Assembly (NCBI RefSeq): GCF_025567405.1
Contig: NZ_JAOQKJ010000003.1
Coordinates: 62,001-126,000 of the forward strand
DNA length: 64,000 bases
Reading direction: 5' to 3'
Origin: Suilimivivens aceti
GTDB lineage: Bacteria > Bacillota > Clostridia > Lachnospirales > Lachnospiraceae
The position numbers were made by a program, and so were the translations under genes. Of the stretch, positions 63,672 to 64,000 are shown in pieces. The first letter of the stretch is position 1, and every line of letters starts with the position of its first letter. The notes beneath the pieces are model-generated. The model worked only from the letters and a program-made list of their open reading frames with translations, was not told the DNA's origin and searched no databases.

Positions 63672-63739
63672 ATGCTTCCTCGTATTTCCTGTGTCTACTA
63701 TAGATTATTCTGCGAAAGCTTCTGATTTCCTTTTTTATT

Positions 63740-64000
63740 TTAACGGCAGATGTCATAAATAAATTCAGCGCACTTTTCCATGGCCTCATAGGATACCTTT
63801 AAGGGTGACATCTGGAAAACGTGCCACATTCTTTTGTACACATTCATCCTGACAGACACATTTGCTGCAACCAGCTTCTTATGCAGTGACACAGAATCAC
63901 TGAGCAGGATCTCATTATCACCTGCCTGGATGTACGTAGGCGGAAAGCCTTCAAAATTTCCAAATAACGGAGAGATCAGCGGATCTGTCAGCTCCATGCC
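63740..64000 (-). CDS. Alpha/beta-hydrolase (esterase/lipase), C-terminal end, cut by window edge
   Basis: The last 86 or so codons of a gene that starts beyond the right edge are present. DPLISPLFGNFEGFPPTYIQ and AGDNEILLSDSVSLHKKLV are typical of the hormone-sensitive-lipase group, with the catalytic Asp in GDNEILLSD and catalytic His in MWHVFQM. Catalytic Ser would lie outside the window, so the substrate cannot be judged. The Met codon at 63997 is internal, not the start. Confidence 0.8.
   Translation of the reverse strand, partial: GMELTDPLISPLFGNFEGFPPTYIQAGDNEILLSDSVSLHKKLVAANVSVRMNVYKRMWHVFQMSPLKVSYEAMEKCAEFIYDICR

Overview
The window is a bacterial chromosome segment carried almost entirely on the minus strand (only rpsT is on plus). 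Several things point to a Gram-positive, flagellated, spore-forming Clostridia member, most likely Lachnospiraceae of the Roseburia/Eubacterium/Lachnospira type. These are a full fla operon headed by codY-flgB and including FliY, FlbD/SwrD and FlhF/FlhG; the sporulation genes gpr, spoIIP and sigK; sigma-A, DnaG and TrmK in the usual Firmicute order; and a secretin-less type IV pilus (T4P) set. Family and genus are inferences from gene content. I see no rRNA, tRNA, CRISPR array, insertion sequence or prophage.

Region 1 (1-24761): a flagellar/chemotaxis operon transcribed right to left in the order flgB, flgC, fliE, fliF, fliG, fliH, fliI, fliJ, motE-like, fliK, flgD, small operon gene, flgE, flbD, motA, motB, fliL, fliM, fliY, cheY, fliO, fliP, fliQ, fliR, flhB, flhA, flhF, flhG, then a YcgR-like c-di-GMP brake cut by the window edge. 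Genes are tightly packed and often overlap. A sigma-A type promoter lies directly before flgB. These genes build the basal body, export gate, switch, stator and hook.

Region 2 (24865-28040): codY and topA, each with a recognisable promoter, in the neighbourhood familiar from Bacillus (dprA-topA-...-codY-flgB).

Region 3 (28009-49507): a T4P and DNA-processing region. From right to left it holds pilT (overlapping sigK, ending in a strong hairpin terminator), comM, dprA, pilB, pilC, an unlisted 56-codon gene and a second terminator. A lone Rpn-type nuclease gene follows. Then comes a pilin operon with its own promoter: major pilin, prepilin peptidase, a PilM-PilN fusion, PilO-like, four large accessory proteins (466-aa prepilin, 838-aa PilX-like protein, 169-aa and 272-aa pseudopilins) and a 1065-aa membrane-anchored extracytoplasmic protein, closed by a third terminator. 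The accessory proteins are the least understood part of the window. Having comM and dprA directly upstream of pilB suggests, but does not prove, a link between pili and DNA uptake.

Region 4 (49494-64000): housekeeping and sporulation genes: sigK, hemW, lepA, spoIIP, gpr (with a good sigma-G promoter match), divergent rpsT, a small serine protease, the RNase P RNA gene rnpB, a TGS/uridine-kinase-like protein, trmK, rpoD, dnaG, dgt and the 3' end of an esterase gene cut by the window edge.

Coordinates of several genes were shortened to starts backed by a Shine-Dalgarno sequence (motB, flgB, codY, topA, fliH, the 169-aa pseudopilin, the nuclease, pilT, spoIIP); the reasons are in the entries.
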